64,000 bases of DNA from UBA4416 sp048498515 (GCA_048498515.1 JBEHXV010000009.1:88887-152886), one strand, 5' to 3'; positions 7,598 through 15,804 are shown, numbered from the stretch's first letter. Numbers and translations: made by a program. Notes: a model not told the origin generated them from the letters alone.

Positions 7598-7745
7598 AGA
7601 ATGGCACCTGAAACATAAAATGCCTGAGAACCCCAGCCTTAAACAAAGAATGGAATGGCACCTGGCTCATTCAAAAAATTGCCAGTGCAGACCCATTCCT
7701 GCCAGTTTATTAGTTCAAATTAAAAAAGCCGGACTGTTAAAATAA
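7584..7745 (+). CDS. Conserved 53-residue Cys/His/Trp protein
   Basis: This tiny gene translates to MKLNKEWHLKHKMPENPSLK followed by QRMEWHLAHSKNCQCRPIPA and a 13-residue tail. It overlaps the iron-permease gene by 14 bp and shares one base with the next start (TAATG), a coupled arrangement that argues strongly for a real gene. The pattern WHxxHxMP...QRxxWHxxHxxxCxCRxxP is one I recall from short hypothetical proteins in several bacterial phyla. Two WHxxH units and a CxC suggest metal or heme binding, which is inference. Confidence 0.75.
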   Translation: MKLNKEWHLKHKMPENPSLKQRMEWHLAHSKNCQCRPIPASLLVQIKKAGLLK

Positions 7746-8506
7746 TGTCAACCGAACTTCTGATATATTTTATTCTTTTGGCATTAATGGCCGAAGTATT
7801 AGGTACCATCGGTGGCTTTGGATCCTCCTTATTCTTTGTTCCCATAGCAGGCTTTTTTTTCGATTTTCATTCTGTCCTCGGCATTACGGCTCTATTTCAC
7901 ATAGCCAGCAACCTTTCAAAAATTGCTTTGTTCCGCAATGGTGTCGATAAAAAAGTCATTGTCACAATCGGCATTCCTGCCGTGCTATTTGTGATCCTCG
8001 GCGCCTATTTAAGCAGGTTTTTCAACAGCAATTTACTGGAACTATTCCTGGCAATTTTCCTGATCCTCATCAGCCTGGTGTTCATGATCTTTAAAAAACT
8101 GGTATTAAAACCAACGCTGCTAAATTCGGTAAGCGGCGGAGCACTCTCCGGTATCACCGCCGGGCTTTTGGGAACCGGCGGCGCTATCCGTGGCTTAACC
8201 CTGACCGCCTTTAACCTGGAAAAAGAAGTATTTATTGCCACATCCGCCCTCATCGACCTGGGAATCGACCTGAGCAGGGGTATCGTCTATTTTTCAAACG
8301 GATACGTTCATCAACATGATCTCTATTTAATTCCTATTCTACTGGTGGTAAGTATTATCGGAACTTATGCCGGCAAAAAAATACTCCGGCTGTTCTCTCA
8401 ATCTCAATTCAAATATTTGGTATTGTCACTCATTCTGCTGGTAGGTATAACCACCCTTATCAAACAATTGTTTCCCTCTCTCTTTGGAACTTTTCTCAAA
8501 AACTGA
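7745..8506 (+). CDS. TauE/SafE family (DUF81) membrane transporter
   Basis: A 253-residue protein with about eight hydrophobic helices in two related halves. The glycine-rich family motifs are GFGSSLFFVPIAGFF near the N-terminus and GLLGTGGAIRG in the middle. Members export sulfite, sulfoacetate or related organosulfur anions; the substrate here is unknown. Last gene of the usp/mla run; the next promoter box (8503-8516) overlaps its stop codon. Confidence 0.88.
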   Translation: MSTELLIYFILLALMAEVLGTIGGFGSSLFFVPIAGFFFDFHSVLGITALFHIASNLSKIALFRNGVDKKVIVTIGIPAVLFVILGAYLSRFFNSNLLELFLAIFLILISLVFMIFKKLVLKPTLLNSVSGGALSGITAGLLGTGGAIRGLTLTAFNLEKEVFIATSALIDLGIDLSRGIVYFSNGYVHQHDLYLIPILLVVSIIGTYAGKKILRLFSQSQFKYLVLSLILLVGITTLIKQLFPSLFGTFLKN

Positions 8507-8516
8507 CGAAGATCAG
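8503..8516 (+). promoter_or_regulatory. Crp/Fnr-type palindrome upstream of the 8593 operon
   Basis: CTGACGAAGATCAG reads CTGA-N6-TCAG. Its centre (8509.5) is 58.5 bp from the end of the TAGTTTTG box at 8561-8568. It overlaps the last codons of the TauE-like gene. A further TGATCA lies at 8532-8537. Confidence 0.7.
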
Positions 8517-8539
8517 TAATTCCAAAGATACTGATCATG

Positions 8540-8568
8540 TTTGTTTTGCTATTCTGAACCTAGTTTTG
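8540..8568 (+). promoter_or_regulatory. Bacteroidota promoter TTTG-N17-TAGTTTTG
   Basis: TTTG at 8540-8543 and TAGTTTTG at 8561-8568 fit the consensus. The start site should lie near 8573, which excludes the TTG at 8566 as start codon and supports the ATG at 8593. Confidence 0.7.
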
Positions 8569-8592
8569 TTATGCCATTATTCCGGCAAACAA

Positions 8593-9405
8593 ATGAAAAC
8601 CAAAAACGTCCTCATTATTCTGACAACCGCAGTCATCATTTTGGCCGGGATACTAAGCTCCTTTGGATTGTTTTTCCTGGAATTCTATAGCAAAGAAACT
8701 GTCAGCTGGCAAGTACAATCTGCTGGCCAGGATATCATAAACCTCGTGCTAGTTCTTCCTTTTTTGTCCATTACCACGCTTTTGGTACTAAAGGGAGTAA
8801 AATACAGTGAGCAGCTCTGGGCCGGCGGTATATTGTACCTGGTTTACACTTATACCATTTATTGCTTCAACATTCATTTCAACAGGCTCTTTATCGGTTA
8901 TTGCTTTGTCATGGGAACATGTGCCTACCTGTTTATATATTTCTTATTACAACAGGCCCATACAGTAAAGTCAAAACAAAATCAAAGCATGATCGGGAAA
9001 GTCACCGGCATTTTTTTTCTATTTATTTCATCTGCCTTTTATCTGCTGTGGCTAAAAGATATTATTCCTTACCTCCATCCCGGTGCTGTACCGGCGGACC
9101 TTTCGGACACCGGCCTGTTTACCAACCCGGTTCGCGTACTTGACTTGTCCCTTTTTCTTCCGGGGATTTTTATGACAGGTATTCTTCTGGTACGAAAAAA
9201 GGCATTTGGATTTATGCTGGCTCCTGTTGTTTTAAGCTTTATGATCCTGATGAACATGACCATTGCGGGCCTCACTACCATAATGCATGCAAACGGCACC
9301 GGAACAAGCCTCTCCGTTGTTCTGATCATGAGCATACTATCACTGATCTGCCTGGCCCTTCTCTTCTTTAATTTAAAACACCAATCCTATGAAAGTTCTG
9401 AGTAA
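8593..9405 (+). CDS. Polytopic membrane protein, unknown function
   Basis: About 270 residues from MKTKNVLIILTTAVIILAG at 8593, with seven to eight hydrophobic helices and little extramembrane sequence. One periplasmic or cytoplasmic loop (LHPGAVPADLSDTGLFTNPVRVLDLSLFLPG) stands out. No family assigned. It leads the operon 8593-12999, and the following gene starts 17 bp before its stop codon. Confidence 0.75.
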   Translation: MKTKNVLIILTTAVIILAGILSSFGLFFLEFYSKETVSWQVQSAGQDIINLVLVLPFLSITTLLVLKGVKYSEQLWAGGILYLVYTYTIYCFNIHFNRLFIGYCFVMGTCAYLFIYFLLQQAHTVKSKQNQSMIGKVTGIFFLFISSAFYLLWLKDIIPYLHPGAVPADLSDTGLFTNPVRVLDLSLFLPGIFMTGILLVRKKAFGFMLAPVVLSFMILMNMTIAGLTTIMHANGTGTSLSVVLIMSILSLICLALLFFNLKHQSYESSE

Positions 9406-9790
9406 TATTTCAGTCCTTATTTTACTGACAGTAGGCATCAATGCATTGATCGCGGGATATTCATTCATGACCGATCCCAGCGGCAGCGGCCTTCACATTG
9501 ATACTGGCCGTTTAAAATATTCTCCTTTCACGGATTATTTCATCCTCGGCCTTATATTATTTATTGTAAACGGACTACTCAACTGCATTGCTGCGCTCTC
9601 GATCATTTTTGGATCCGAGCGCTACTCCTTCGCCATCATTGGCCAGGGTGGTTTGCTCCTGGGCTGGATCGTTATACAGGTGTATCTTCTGCGTGACCTC
9701 AATTTCCTGCATTGCCTGTTCGCCGGCATTGCCGTTTTACTTATCCTGCTGGGTACCCGTATCTGGTATTTAACAAAAGTCAACTTATGA
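9389..9790 (+). CDS. Four-helix membrane protein, unknown function
   Basis: A 133-residue protein with four hydrophobic segments and a conserved-looking loop (SFMTDPSGSGLHIDTGRLKYSPFTDYFI) after the first helix, a pattern I associate with small uncharacterised DoxX- or DUF-type proteins of Bacteroidota. It overlaps the previous gene by 17 bp and shares ATGA with the ATP-cone gene, so it is translationally coupled on both sides. Confidence 0.75.
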   Translation: MKVLSNISVLILLTVGINALIAGYSFMTDPSGSGLHIDTGRLKYSPFTDYFILGLILFIVNGLLNCIAALSIIFGSERYSFAIIGQGGLLLGWIVIQVYLLRDLNFLHCLFAGIAVLLILLGTRIWYLTKVNL

Positions 9791-10659
9791 ATCAAGTGTA
9801 TATCACAAAAGCCTCGGGCGAAAAAAGTCTGTTCTCGGAAGACCGGATCCGCCGCTCGCTCCAGAGAACAGGCGCTACTCATGAACAGATCAACGCGATC
9901 ATTAAGGAAGTGACCTCCAACCTGTATGAAGGGATCAGCACCAAAAAAATTTACCGCATGGCCTTCGATCTTTTAAGAGAAGGCTCAAGGCATATTGCCG
10001 CACGGTACCATCTCAAAAATGCAATTATGGAACTGGGGCCTTCGGGTTTTCCGTTTGAAAAATTCTTTGCCGAGATCCTGAACTGCGATGGCTATAAAAC
10101 AAAAGTAGACCAGATTGAACAGGGAAAATGTGTGACGCATGAAATAGATGTGATCGCTGAAAAAGATGATCTTGTATTGATGGTAGAATGTAAATTTCAT
10201 AACCAGCGCGGAAAATTCACCGATGTGCAAACACCTCTGTATATTAATTCACGGTTCAGGGATGTGGAAGAGCAATGGATGAAACTGCCCGCGCATAAAA
10301 ACAAAAGCCTGCAACCCTGGGTAGTGACCAATACTCGCTTTTCAACTGATGCCATACGCTACGGCACCTGCGCGGGCCTTAACCTGGTTGCCTGGGACTA
10401 CCCGCCCAACAAAGGCATTAAGGACAGGATCGATTCCCTGGGCTTATACCCTATTACATGTTTAACATCGCTAACAAGAGTAGATAAACAGCGGCTGCTC
10501 GATAAAGGCATTGTACTATGCAGGGAAATATATAACAACCGCCAGCTGCTGGAAAATACAGGCATAAAACCAGCACGCATCAATACCGTCATAAAGGAAG
10601 CGGAACAACTCAGTCAGAATTTAATAAAAAATACAGATCGTAATGGGAACAGATCATAA
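9787..10659 (+). CDS. ATP-cone domain fused to an Mrr-like PD-(D/E)xK nuclease
   Basis: 290 residues from MNQVYITKASGEKSLFSED at 9787; the upstream in-frame start at 9712 lies inside the previous gene and was rejected. Residues 1-90 form an ATP-cone, the nucleotide-sensing module of ribonucleotide reductases and NrdR. Residues about 95-200 look like a restriction-endonuclease (Mrr-like) fold with the acidic/Lys pattern EIDVIAEKDD...VECK. The catalytic residues appear intact. The stop overlaps the start of the MBL RNase gene by 17 bp, implying joint function. An ATP-regulated nuclease is inference. Confidence 0.85.
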   Translation: MNQVYITKASGEKSLFSEDRIRRSLQRTGATHEQINAIIKEVTSNLYEGISTKKIYRMAFDLLREGSRHIAARYHLKNAIMELGPSGFPFEKFFAEILNCDGYKTKVDQIEQGKCVTHEIDVIAEKDDLVLMVECKFHNQRGKFTDVQTPLYINSRFRDVEEQWMKLPAHKNKSLQPWVVTNTRFSTDAIRYGTCAGLNLVAWDYPPNKGIKDRIDSLGLYPITCLTSLTRVDKQRLLDKGIVLCREIYNNRQLLENTGIKPARINTVIKEAEQLSQNLIKNTDRNGNRS

Positions 10660-12013
10660 TATCAAAGTAAGTTTTTTAGGTGCCGCCGGAACAGTTACCG
10701 GCTCAAAATACCTGATTGAAACCAACACAAAAAAAATACTGGTGGATTGCGGATTGTTTCAGGGTCTGAAAAATCTCCGGGAACTGAACTGGAAAGATTT
10801 ACCGGTAGATGCATCCAAAATCGATACTGTGCTTCTCACTCACGGGCATCTCGATCATGTTGGATATCTTCCCTTACTGGTGAAACAGGGCTTCATAGGC
10901 AAGATCCATGCTACCGAGCCAACTATCGAAATTGCCAAACTGATCTTACTCGACAGCGCAAAGATTCAGGAGGAAGATGCTGAGCGCGCAAACCGTTTTC
11001 ATTTCAGCAAACATAATCCGGCAAAGCCTTTATATGACACAGAAGACGCTGAAGCCGTCTTCCCATTGCTTTGTCCTGAACAACCGGATCAATGGATCGA
11101 CGGCGAAGGCGTTTCATTCCGTTTCCGCTATAATGGCCATATCATTGGCGCCTGCTTTATCGAACTAAAGATCAACGGAAAATTAGCTGTTTTCTCAGGA
11201 GATATAGGACGTACAATAGACCCGTTGCTACGGGAACCCGAAAGGCCTGAAGCGGCGGACGTTCTATTTATCGAATCGACGTATGGCAACCGGCTGCATC
11301 CCGGTAATGCAAAACAATTGCTTGCCGACGAAATTAATAAAGCCTTTGACCGAAATGGAACTATTATCATTCCAAGCTTTGCCGTTGAACGAACCCAGCT
11401 GCTGATGTACCTGTTGTGGCAGCTAAGAACAGAAAAGAAAATCCCTTTGCTTCCTGTTTACATGGACAGTCCTATGGGCAAGCATGTGCTGGATGTATTT
11501 CAACATCATCTGGAATGGCACAAACTAACGGTCAATGAATCGCATAATATGTGCAAAGACATTCACCTGGTACAAACAGAGGATGAAACCGATGAACTCG
11601 TCAGGAATAAAGTAAGCAAGATCATTATTGCCAGCAGCGGCATGGCAACCGGCGGCAGAGTGCTTTCGTATTTAAAGAATTATCTGGGCAATCCCTCGGC
11701 TACCATATTGTTGGCGGGGTACCAGGGAGAGGGCACAAGAGGAAGAGCCTTGCTGGACGGTGCCAGGGAAATAAAAATTCATGGGAGGTTCTGGCATGTA
11801 AGGGCCACAGTTTCGCTGATAGAAGGCCTGTCGGCCCATGCCGATCAGTCTGAATTGATTCATTGGCTGGGAGCCATAGAAAGAGAACCCTATAAAGTAT
11901 TTATTACGCATGGCGAACACGAATCGGCACATGCCCTTGCCGAAAAAATAAAACAGGTGTATGACTGGAACGCCGGAATTCCCGAATTAAACCAAACCGT
12001 TGACATCACATGA
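10643..12013 (+). CDS. MBL-fold beta-CASP RNA hydrolase (RNase-like)
   Basis: 456 residues. The metallo-beta-lactamase motif HGHLDH (H67, H69, D71, H72) is followed by further metal ligands (FSGDIGR, ITHGEH), and the beta-CASP motifs (IPSFAVERTQ, SSGMATGGR, LSAHADQ) are intact. This is the COG1236 group, related to CPSF73 and bacterial RNase J-like enzymes. It is coupled to the ATP-cone nuclease upstream and to the dehydrogenase downstream (ATGA overlap). I recall this protein next to Usp and ATP-cone genes in low-oxygen gene sets of other phyla. Confidence 0.93.
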   Translation: MGTDHNIKVSFLGAAGTVTGSKYLIETNTKKILVDCGLFQGLKNLRELNWKDLPVDASKIDTVLLTHGHLDHVGYLPLLVKQGFIGKIHATEPTIEIAKLILLDSAKIQEEDAERANRFHFSKHNPAKPLYDTEDAEAVFPLLCPEQPDQWIDGEGVSFRFRYNGHIIGACFIELKINGKLAVFSGDIGRTIDPLLREPERPEAADVLFIESTYGNRLHPGNAKQLLADEINKAFDRNGTIIIPSFAVERTQLLMYLLWQLRTEKKIPLLPVYMDSPMGKHVLDVFQHHLEWHKLTVNESHNMCKDIHLVQTEDETDELVRNKVSKIIIASSGMATGGRVLSYLKNYLGNPSATILLAGYQGEGTRGRALLDGAREIKIHGRFWHVRATVSLIEGLSAHADQSELIHWLGAIEREPYKVFITHGEHESAHALAEKIKQVYDWNAGIPELNQTVDIT

Positions 12014-12999
12014 AAGTAACCGTCTTCAGCACACATCCGTTCGAAATGCCTTGCCTTTCAAATGCCCTATCACAGCACCATGCAAACTTTACTGAAAAAG
12101 AATTGAACGATGTAAGTTTCGCCTTAGCCGAAGGAAGCGAGGCTGTTACCTTATTCACATCGGATAAAGCCGATGGCCCGGTACTGGAAAAACTGGCAGC
12201 ATGCGGCATTAAGTACATTGCGTTACGCTCCGCAGGATTTGATCATGTGAATCTTACAAGAGCCAAAGAGCTGGGTATCAAAGTAGCAAATGTGCCGGCT
12301 TACTCGCCCTACGCGGTAGCAGAACACGCTGTAGCCTTACTATTGGCACTGAACCGGAAACTGATCCGATCACAGGAATTAATGAAGACAAATGATTTTC
12401 GCCTCGACGGCCTCACCGGTTTTGATGTGCATGGTAAAACGGTTGGGGTCATAGGCCTCGGGAAAATAGGTGAATGCTTTGCCAGGATCATGAATGGTTT
12501 TGGCTGCAAATTACTTTGTTATGATCCTTATGCCGAACGGGGATTGGAAAAAGAAATGGGCGCGAAATTTACAGACCTCGAGGAACTTTTCAATTCTTCG
12601 GATATCATCTCCATTCATTGCCCTCTAAACGCCGACACAAAACACCTGCTGAATGAAAGCGCTTTCTCAGCCATGAAAAAAGGTGTATTCATTATTAATA
12701 CGGCACGTGGCGCTATCATTAAAACCACCGACGCAATTGCAGCCTTAGGGTCGGGTATTATCGGGGGACTTGCGATAGACGTGTATGAATTTGAGAAAGG
12801 GCTATTTTTTCATGACCATCGCTCCGATAAACAAACAGACCATTTGTTTACAGAACTCAGAAGCTTTAACAATGTACTGGTAACAGGCCACCAGGCTTTT
12901 CTCACCGAAACAGCTCTGAGAAATATTGCCGATACAACAGCTTATAACCTGGATTGTTTTGAAAAAGGAATTGGTTGTAAAAATGAATTGGTTCGTTAG
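12010..12999 (+). CDS. D-2-hydroxyacid dehydrogenase (D-lactate dehydrogenase-like)
   Basis: A 329-residue NAD-dependent enzyme reducing a 2-keto acid, most likely pyruvate to D-lactate. Substrate Arg in LRSAGFDHVN, Rossmann motif GLGKIGECFA, the signature NTARGAIIKT, the active-site Glu region in DVYEFEKGLFF, and catalytic His in GHQAFLTE are all present. The FFHDHR segment is typical of the LdhA group. A fermentative enzyme in this island fits low-oxygen expression. Last gene of the 8593 operon; 5 bp separate it from the convergent LOG-family gene, with no terminator visible. Confidence 0.92.
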   Translation: MKVTVFSTHPFEMPCLSNALSQHHANFTEKELNDVSFALAEGSEAVTLFTSDKADGPVLEKLAACGIKYIALRSAGFDHVNLTRAKELGIKVANVPAYSPYAVAEHAVALLLALNRKLIRSQELMKTNDFRLDGLTGFDVHGKTVGVIGLGKIGECFARIMNGFGCKLLCYDPYAERGLEKEMGAKFTDLEELFNSSDIISIHCPLNADTKHLLNESAFSAMKKGVFIINTARGAIIKTTDAIAALGSGIIGGLAIDVYEFEKGLFFHDHRSDKQTDHLFTELRSFNNVLVTGHQAFLTETALRNIADTTAYNLDCFEKGIGCKNELVR

Positions 13000-13004
13000 C
13001 TTCT

Positions 13005-13733
13005 TTATCTTTCGCCAAGCCAACTGAAAGGCCTGATCGCTTTGTACTTTTTTAGATTAAATTGCTGAATAGCGTGTTTTTCAATATGGCGCATGGCCTC
13101 GTCAATATTATCCGTCAGCAGAAACAAATCCAGGTCTTTGGCCGAGATGGTACCACCAGATACCAAACTCTGGAGATGCGCGTAAAGTTTTCCATGAAAG
13201 TCTTTGCCTATCAGTATCACCGGGAAATGCTTCATGGAGTCAGTCTGTATCAGCGTCAGCGCCTCAAAAAATTCATCCAGTGTACCATATCCGCCCGGCA
13301 ACACCACAAAAGCATAAGAGTATTTAGAGAGCAATACTTTCCGCACAAAAAAATACCGGATGCTTACCCATTTGTCAAGGTATTTATTCGGGTACTGTTC
13401 AAAAGGCAATACAATGTTGCAGCCCACTGACTTACCCTCGGCTTCTTTAGCTCCCCTGTTCGTAGCTTCCATCAAACCCGGGCCTCCTCCTGTCATTACC
13501 GTAAAGCCAAGCTTTGCCAATTCTTGTCCCACCTGCCTCGCCAGTTCATAAAACGGATGCGTTTCAGTGTATCTTGCCGAACCAAACACCGTAACGCAGG
13601 GCCCTATAAAGTGAAAGGCCCTGAAGCCCTTTATAAATTCCACGAACACTTTAAACACAAACACCAGTTCACTTTTCCTGGAATGCGGGCCCTCCAGGAA
13701 GACATGTTCCTCCGAATAAGATTGTTGGTTCAT
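13005..13733 (-). CDS. LOG-family (TIGR00730) nucleotide phosphoribohydrolase
   Basis: 242 residues. The lysine-decarboxylase-like family signatures GGGPGLMEATNRGA and PGGYGTLDEFFEA are intact; these form the catalytic site that cleaves the N-glycosidic bond of nucleoside 5'-monophosphates. An N-terminal extension of about 40 residues precedes the Rossmann core (VTVFGSARYTE). Cytokinin production is known for plant-associated homologues; here general nucleotide metabolism is more likely. It follows the nitroreductase gene by 23 bp in the thioredoxin transcript. Confidence 0.88.
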   Translation of the reverse strand: MNQQSYSEEHVFLEGPHSRKSELVFVFKVFVEFIKGFRAFHFIGPCVTVFGSARYTETHPFYELARQVGQELAKLGFTVMTGGGPGLMEATNRGAKEAEGKSVGCNIVLPFEQYPNKYLDKWVSIRYFFVRKVLLSKYSYAFVVLPGGYGTLDEFFEALTLIQTDSMKHFPVILIGKDFHGKLYAHLQSLVSGGTISAKDLDLFLLTDNIDEAMRHIEKHAIQQFNLKKYKAIRPFSWLGER

Positions 13734-13756
13734 AATATTCCTTCAGTGATGCTGCT

Positions 13757-14317
13757 TTAACGGTAAAAAGCGTTGTTTTTGTCGCGCGGATGCACAGCAG
13801 GTATTTCATCGCCATAGCCGATAATGATGGAAAGGATCACCTCTTCGTCCTCGGCTATGCCAAGCCTTTTATAATGCGGCGTCTGCTCAATGAATTTTCC
13901 AAAGCCTACAGGACAACTATCCAAACCCAGGGATTTAGCAGCTAAAAAAATAGTTTGAGCACACATCCCAATATCAATTGGCGCCCATTCATTGCCTTTT
14001 GCAGCCGTAAGGAATATAACCACAGGGGCTCCATGAAATACCGGGTCCGCTGTCTTGAAGAACTCCACACCGTGTGATAAATCGTGAACACCTGTATTGG
14101 GAAGGCTTTTTAAGGCCGCGTCAATAATGGCCGCTGAGTACAGGCTGATATCTTCCTGCTTAGTGACAATGTAGAAATGCCATGGCTGCTTGTTCATAGC
14201 CGAAGGCGCCATACGACCGGCGTCTAACAATTGTTCGATGATAGTTCTATCAACAGGTTTATTCAGGTATCTCCGAATCGCTCTTCTGCTATAAATGGTT
14301 TTTAGTACGTCGTTCAT
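13757..14317 (-). CDS. Nitroreductase-family FMN oxidoreductase
   Basis: 186 residues from MNDVLKTIYSRRAIRRYLNK at 14317; a longer frame from 14404 overlaps the thioredoxin gene and was rejected. The FMN phosphate-binding SRRAIRRY, the segment APSAMNKQPWHFYIV and the C-terminal GYGDE are typical. These enzymes reduce quinones or nitro groups with NAD(P)H; nitroreductases are prominent members of hypoxia regulons. Second gene after trxA, 23 bp from its stop. Confidence 0.92.
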   Translation of the reverse strand: MNDVLKTIYSRRAIRRYLNKPVDRTIIEQLLDAGRMAPSAMNKQPWHFYIVTKQEDISLYSAAIIDAALKSLPNTGVHDLSHGVEFFKTADPVFHGAPVVIFLTAAKGNEWAPIDIGMCAQTIFLAAKSLGLDSCPVGFGKFIEQTPHYKRLGIAEDEEVILSIIIGYGDEIPAVHPRDKNNAFYR

Positions 14318-14340
14318 GTTTTCTATTTTATAGATTATAC

Positions 14341-14637
14341 TCAGGATACAAGGTTCAACAGATCGATGAGTTTTTCGGCCGGCGCCACACCGGCTTGTTT
14401 CCATAGGATCTGGCCTTTTTTGAAAATGATAAGGGTAGGCACCGATCTTATATTGTATTGTAAAGCCGTTTCGCGATTCTTATCAACATCTATTTTTATA
14501 ACTTTGGCTTTACTATCCATTTTACGTGCAACTTCCTTCAGTACAGGGCTCATTGCCTGGCAGGGTCCGCACCATTCTGCAAAAAAATCAACCAGTATAG
14601 GTTGATTGGAATGGATCAGTTTATCAAATGTTTCCAT
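14341..14637 (-). CDS. trxA: Thioredoxin
   Basis: 98 residues with the redox motif WCGPC at 22-26 and the cis-proline loop SVPTLIIFKKGQ. Length is normal for a cytosolic thioredoxin. It is first in a leftward operon with the nitroreductase and LOG-family genes. Upstream lie TATTTTTG (14671-14664) and an ATGA-N6-TCAT box (14694-14707), so it joins the proposed Crp/Fnr regulon. Confidence 0.96.
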   Translation of the reverse strand: METFDKLIHSNQPILVDFFAEWCGPCQAMSPVLKEVARKMDSKAKVIKIDVDKNRETALQYNIRSVPTLIIFKKGQILWKQAGVAPAEKLIDLLNLVS

Positions 14638-14663
14638 ATTAAAAAGGATTAAAAATTGTAAAG

Positions 14664-14671
14664 CAAAAATA
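14664..14671 (-). promoter_or_regulatory. -7 box of the trxA promoter
   Basis: On the minus strand, TATTTTTG matches TAnnTTTG. The start site should lie near 14659. The Crp/Fnr-type box centre is 36.5 bp upstream of the last base of this box, which replaces the -33 element. Confidence 0.6.
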
Positions 14672-14693
14672 AACGATGGTACAATCAGTCAAC

Positions 14694-14707
14694 ATGACGT
14701 GTATCAT
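14694..14707 (-). promoter_or_regulatory. Crp/Fnr-type palindrome upstream of trxA
   Basis: ATGACGTGTATCAT reads ATGA-N6-TCAT. It has the same 36.5-bp offset to the -7 box as the box serving the usp gene at 671, about -41.5 from the predicted start site, a class II activator position. Confidence 0.65.
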
Positions 14708-14772
14708 TATGAGAAATGATTTTGCTTATGACAAGCATGCACTGAAACTTCCGAATTTATAATTCTGTTTTT

Positions 14773-14786
14773 ATGACAAAGATCAA
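14773..14786 (+). promoter_or_regulatory. Crp/Fnr-type box upstream of the YtfI/YtfJ-like pair
   Basis: ATGACAAAGATCAA reads TGA-N6-TCA with one mismatched outer base. The centre (14779.5) is 58.5 bp from the end of CACCTTTG at 14831-14838, a -7 box with one mismatch. Confidence 0.6.
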
Positions 14787-14852
14787 CAACGATATTGATG
14801 CCCCTCATTTTATTTAGAATATACAAGCAACACCTTTGTATCATAATATGAA

Positions 14853-15377
14853 ATGACCATGTGGTGGATAACGGTTCTTTTATTTTTTGTATTTATTATT
14901 ATCCTGTATTTGTTGTTGGCGCCATTTTATATTGAGGTCAACAGCATCACCAGCCTGTACAGGATCAGATTTCATCGCCTGGCAAGCATTTCGTTGAAAC
15001 CAGTAAACGATTCTGTGACACTTGAATTAACTATACTCTTCTGGAAAAAACAATTAAACAGGAGTCAAAATAATGAACCAGGAATACAAAGGGCCAAAGA
15101 TGAAAAGGTCAAAAAACCCGGAAAACGAAGCTTAGGCATGCAAACATTAAAAAATTTACTTATGAGCTTTAAGGTAAATACTTTTGATGTTTTACTGGAT
15201 ACAGGCGATGTGGTATTAAATGGCAAGCTCTATCCGTTATTCTACCTCCTTGGATTCTTTATGCGAAAACCTGTCCAAATAAACTTTACCGGGCAAAGCC
15301 ACATTATCCTCGAAATTGAAAACAATCTGGCGAGACTCTCCAGGGCGTATATCCGTTCGTTAATAACAAACCAATAA
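14853..15377 (+). CDS. DUF2953/YtfI-like membrane-anchored protein
   Basis: 174 residues: one N-terminal membrane helix (about 5-27), then a region rich in strands, a basic linker (KDEKVKKPGKRS), and a C-terminal half with TFDVLLDTGDVVLNGKLYPL. The pattern resembles DUF2953 (B. subtilis YtfI), and the following gene is a YtfJ/GerW-like protein, reproducing the ytfI-ytfJ neighbour pair known in Bacillus. Family assignment rests mostly on this pairing. Function unknown. Confidence 0.7.
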   Translation: MTMWWITVLLFFVFIIILYLLLAPFYIEVNSITSLYRIRFHRLASISLKPVNDSVTLELTILFWKKQLNRSQNNEPGIQRAKDEKVKKPGKRSLGMQTLKNLLMSFKVNTFDVLLDTGDVVLNGKLYPLFYLLGFFMRKPVQINFTGQSHIILEIENNLARLSRAYIRSLITNQ

Positions 15378-15388
15378 AACATAAAACC

Positions 15389-15757
15389 ATGAACAATTTA
15401 AACGACATGCTCGGAAAAATTACCGAGTTCTTAAAATCAGAAGCAAAAACAGAAACCATCATTGGCCAGCAATTCAAATTAGGCGAATTTACCTGTGTGC
15501 CGGTAATGTCTGTCGGTCTGGGATTTGGCGGAGGTGTAGGAGAAGCCAAAGGAAACGCGAAAACAGTGGCTGAAGGAGAAAGTGTGGGCACAGGTGCTGC
15601 TGCCGGTGTAGGTATGGGAGCCATTGGTTTCCTGGTATCAAAAGGAGAAGAGATCCAGTTTATCTCTACACAGTCGTCTAAAGGCCTGGGCGCTGCGCTG
15701 GAAAAACTGCCGGACTTAATTGAAAAATTGATGGATAAGAAAAAAGAAACTGCATAA
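15389..15757 (+). CDS. YtfJ/GerW-family protein
   Basis: 122 residues starting MNNLNDMLGKITEFLKSEAK, with the family core IIGQQFKLGEFTCVPVMSVG and a glycine-rich stretch (GLGFGGGVGEAKGN). In Bacillus YtfJ (GerW) is a spore protein needed for germination; Bacteroidota do not form spores, so the role here must be different. It follows the YtfI-like gene by 11 bp in one transcript. Confidence 0.88.
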   Translation: MNNLNDMLGKITEFLKSEAKTETIIGQQFKLGEFTCVPVMSVGLGFGGGVGEAKGNAKTVAEGESVGTGAAAGVGMGAIGFLVSKGEEIQFISTQSSKGLGAALEKLPDLIEKLMDKKKETA

Positions 15758-15765
15758 CAAGAGAC

Positions 15766-15804
15766 GGAAAGATTCTTCTGTTATGAAACGGGAAGAATCT
15801 TTCC
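15766..15804 (+). other. Perfect 13-bp inverted repeat, terminator-like hairpin
   Basis: GGAAAGATTCTTC (15766-15778) pairs fully with GAAGAATCTTTCC (15792-15804) around a 13-nt loop. No T-run follows, so a Rho-independent terminator is not certain. It sits 8 bp after the YtfJ-like stop codon. Confidence 0.6.
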
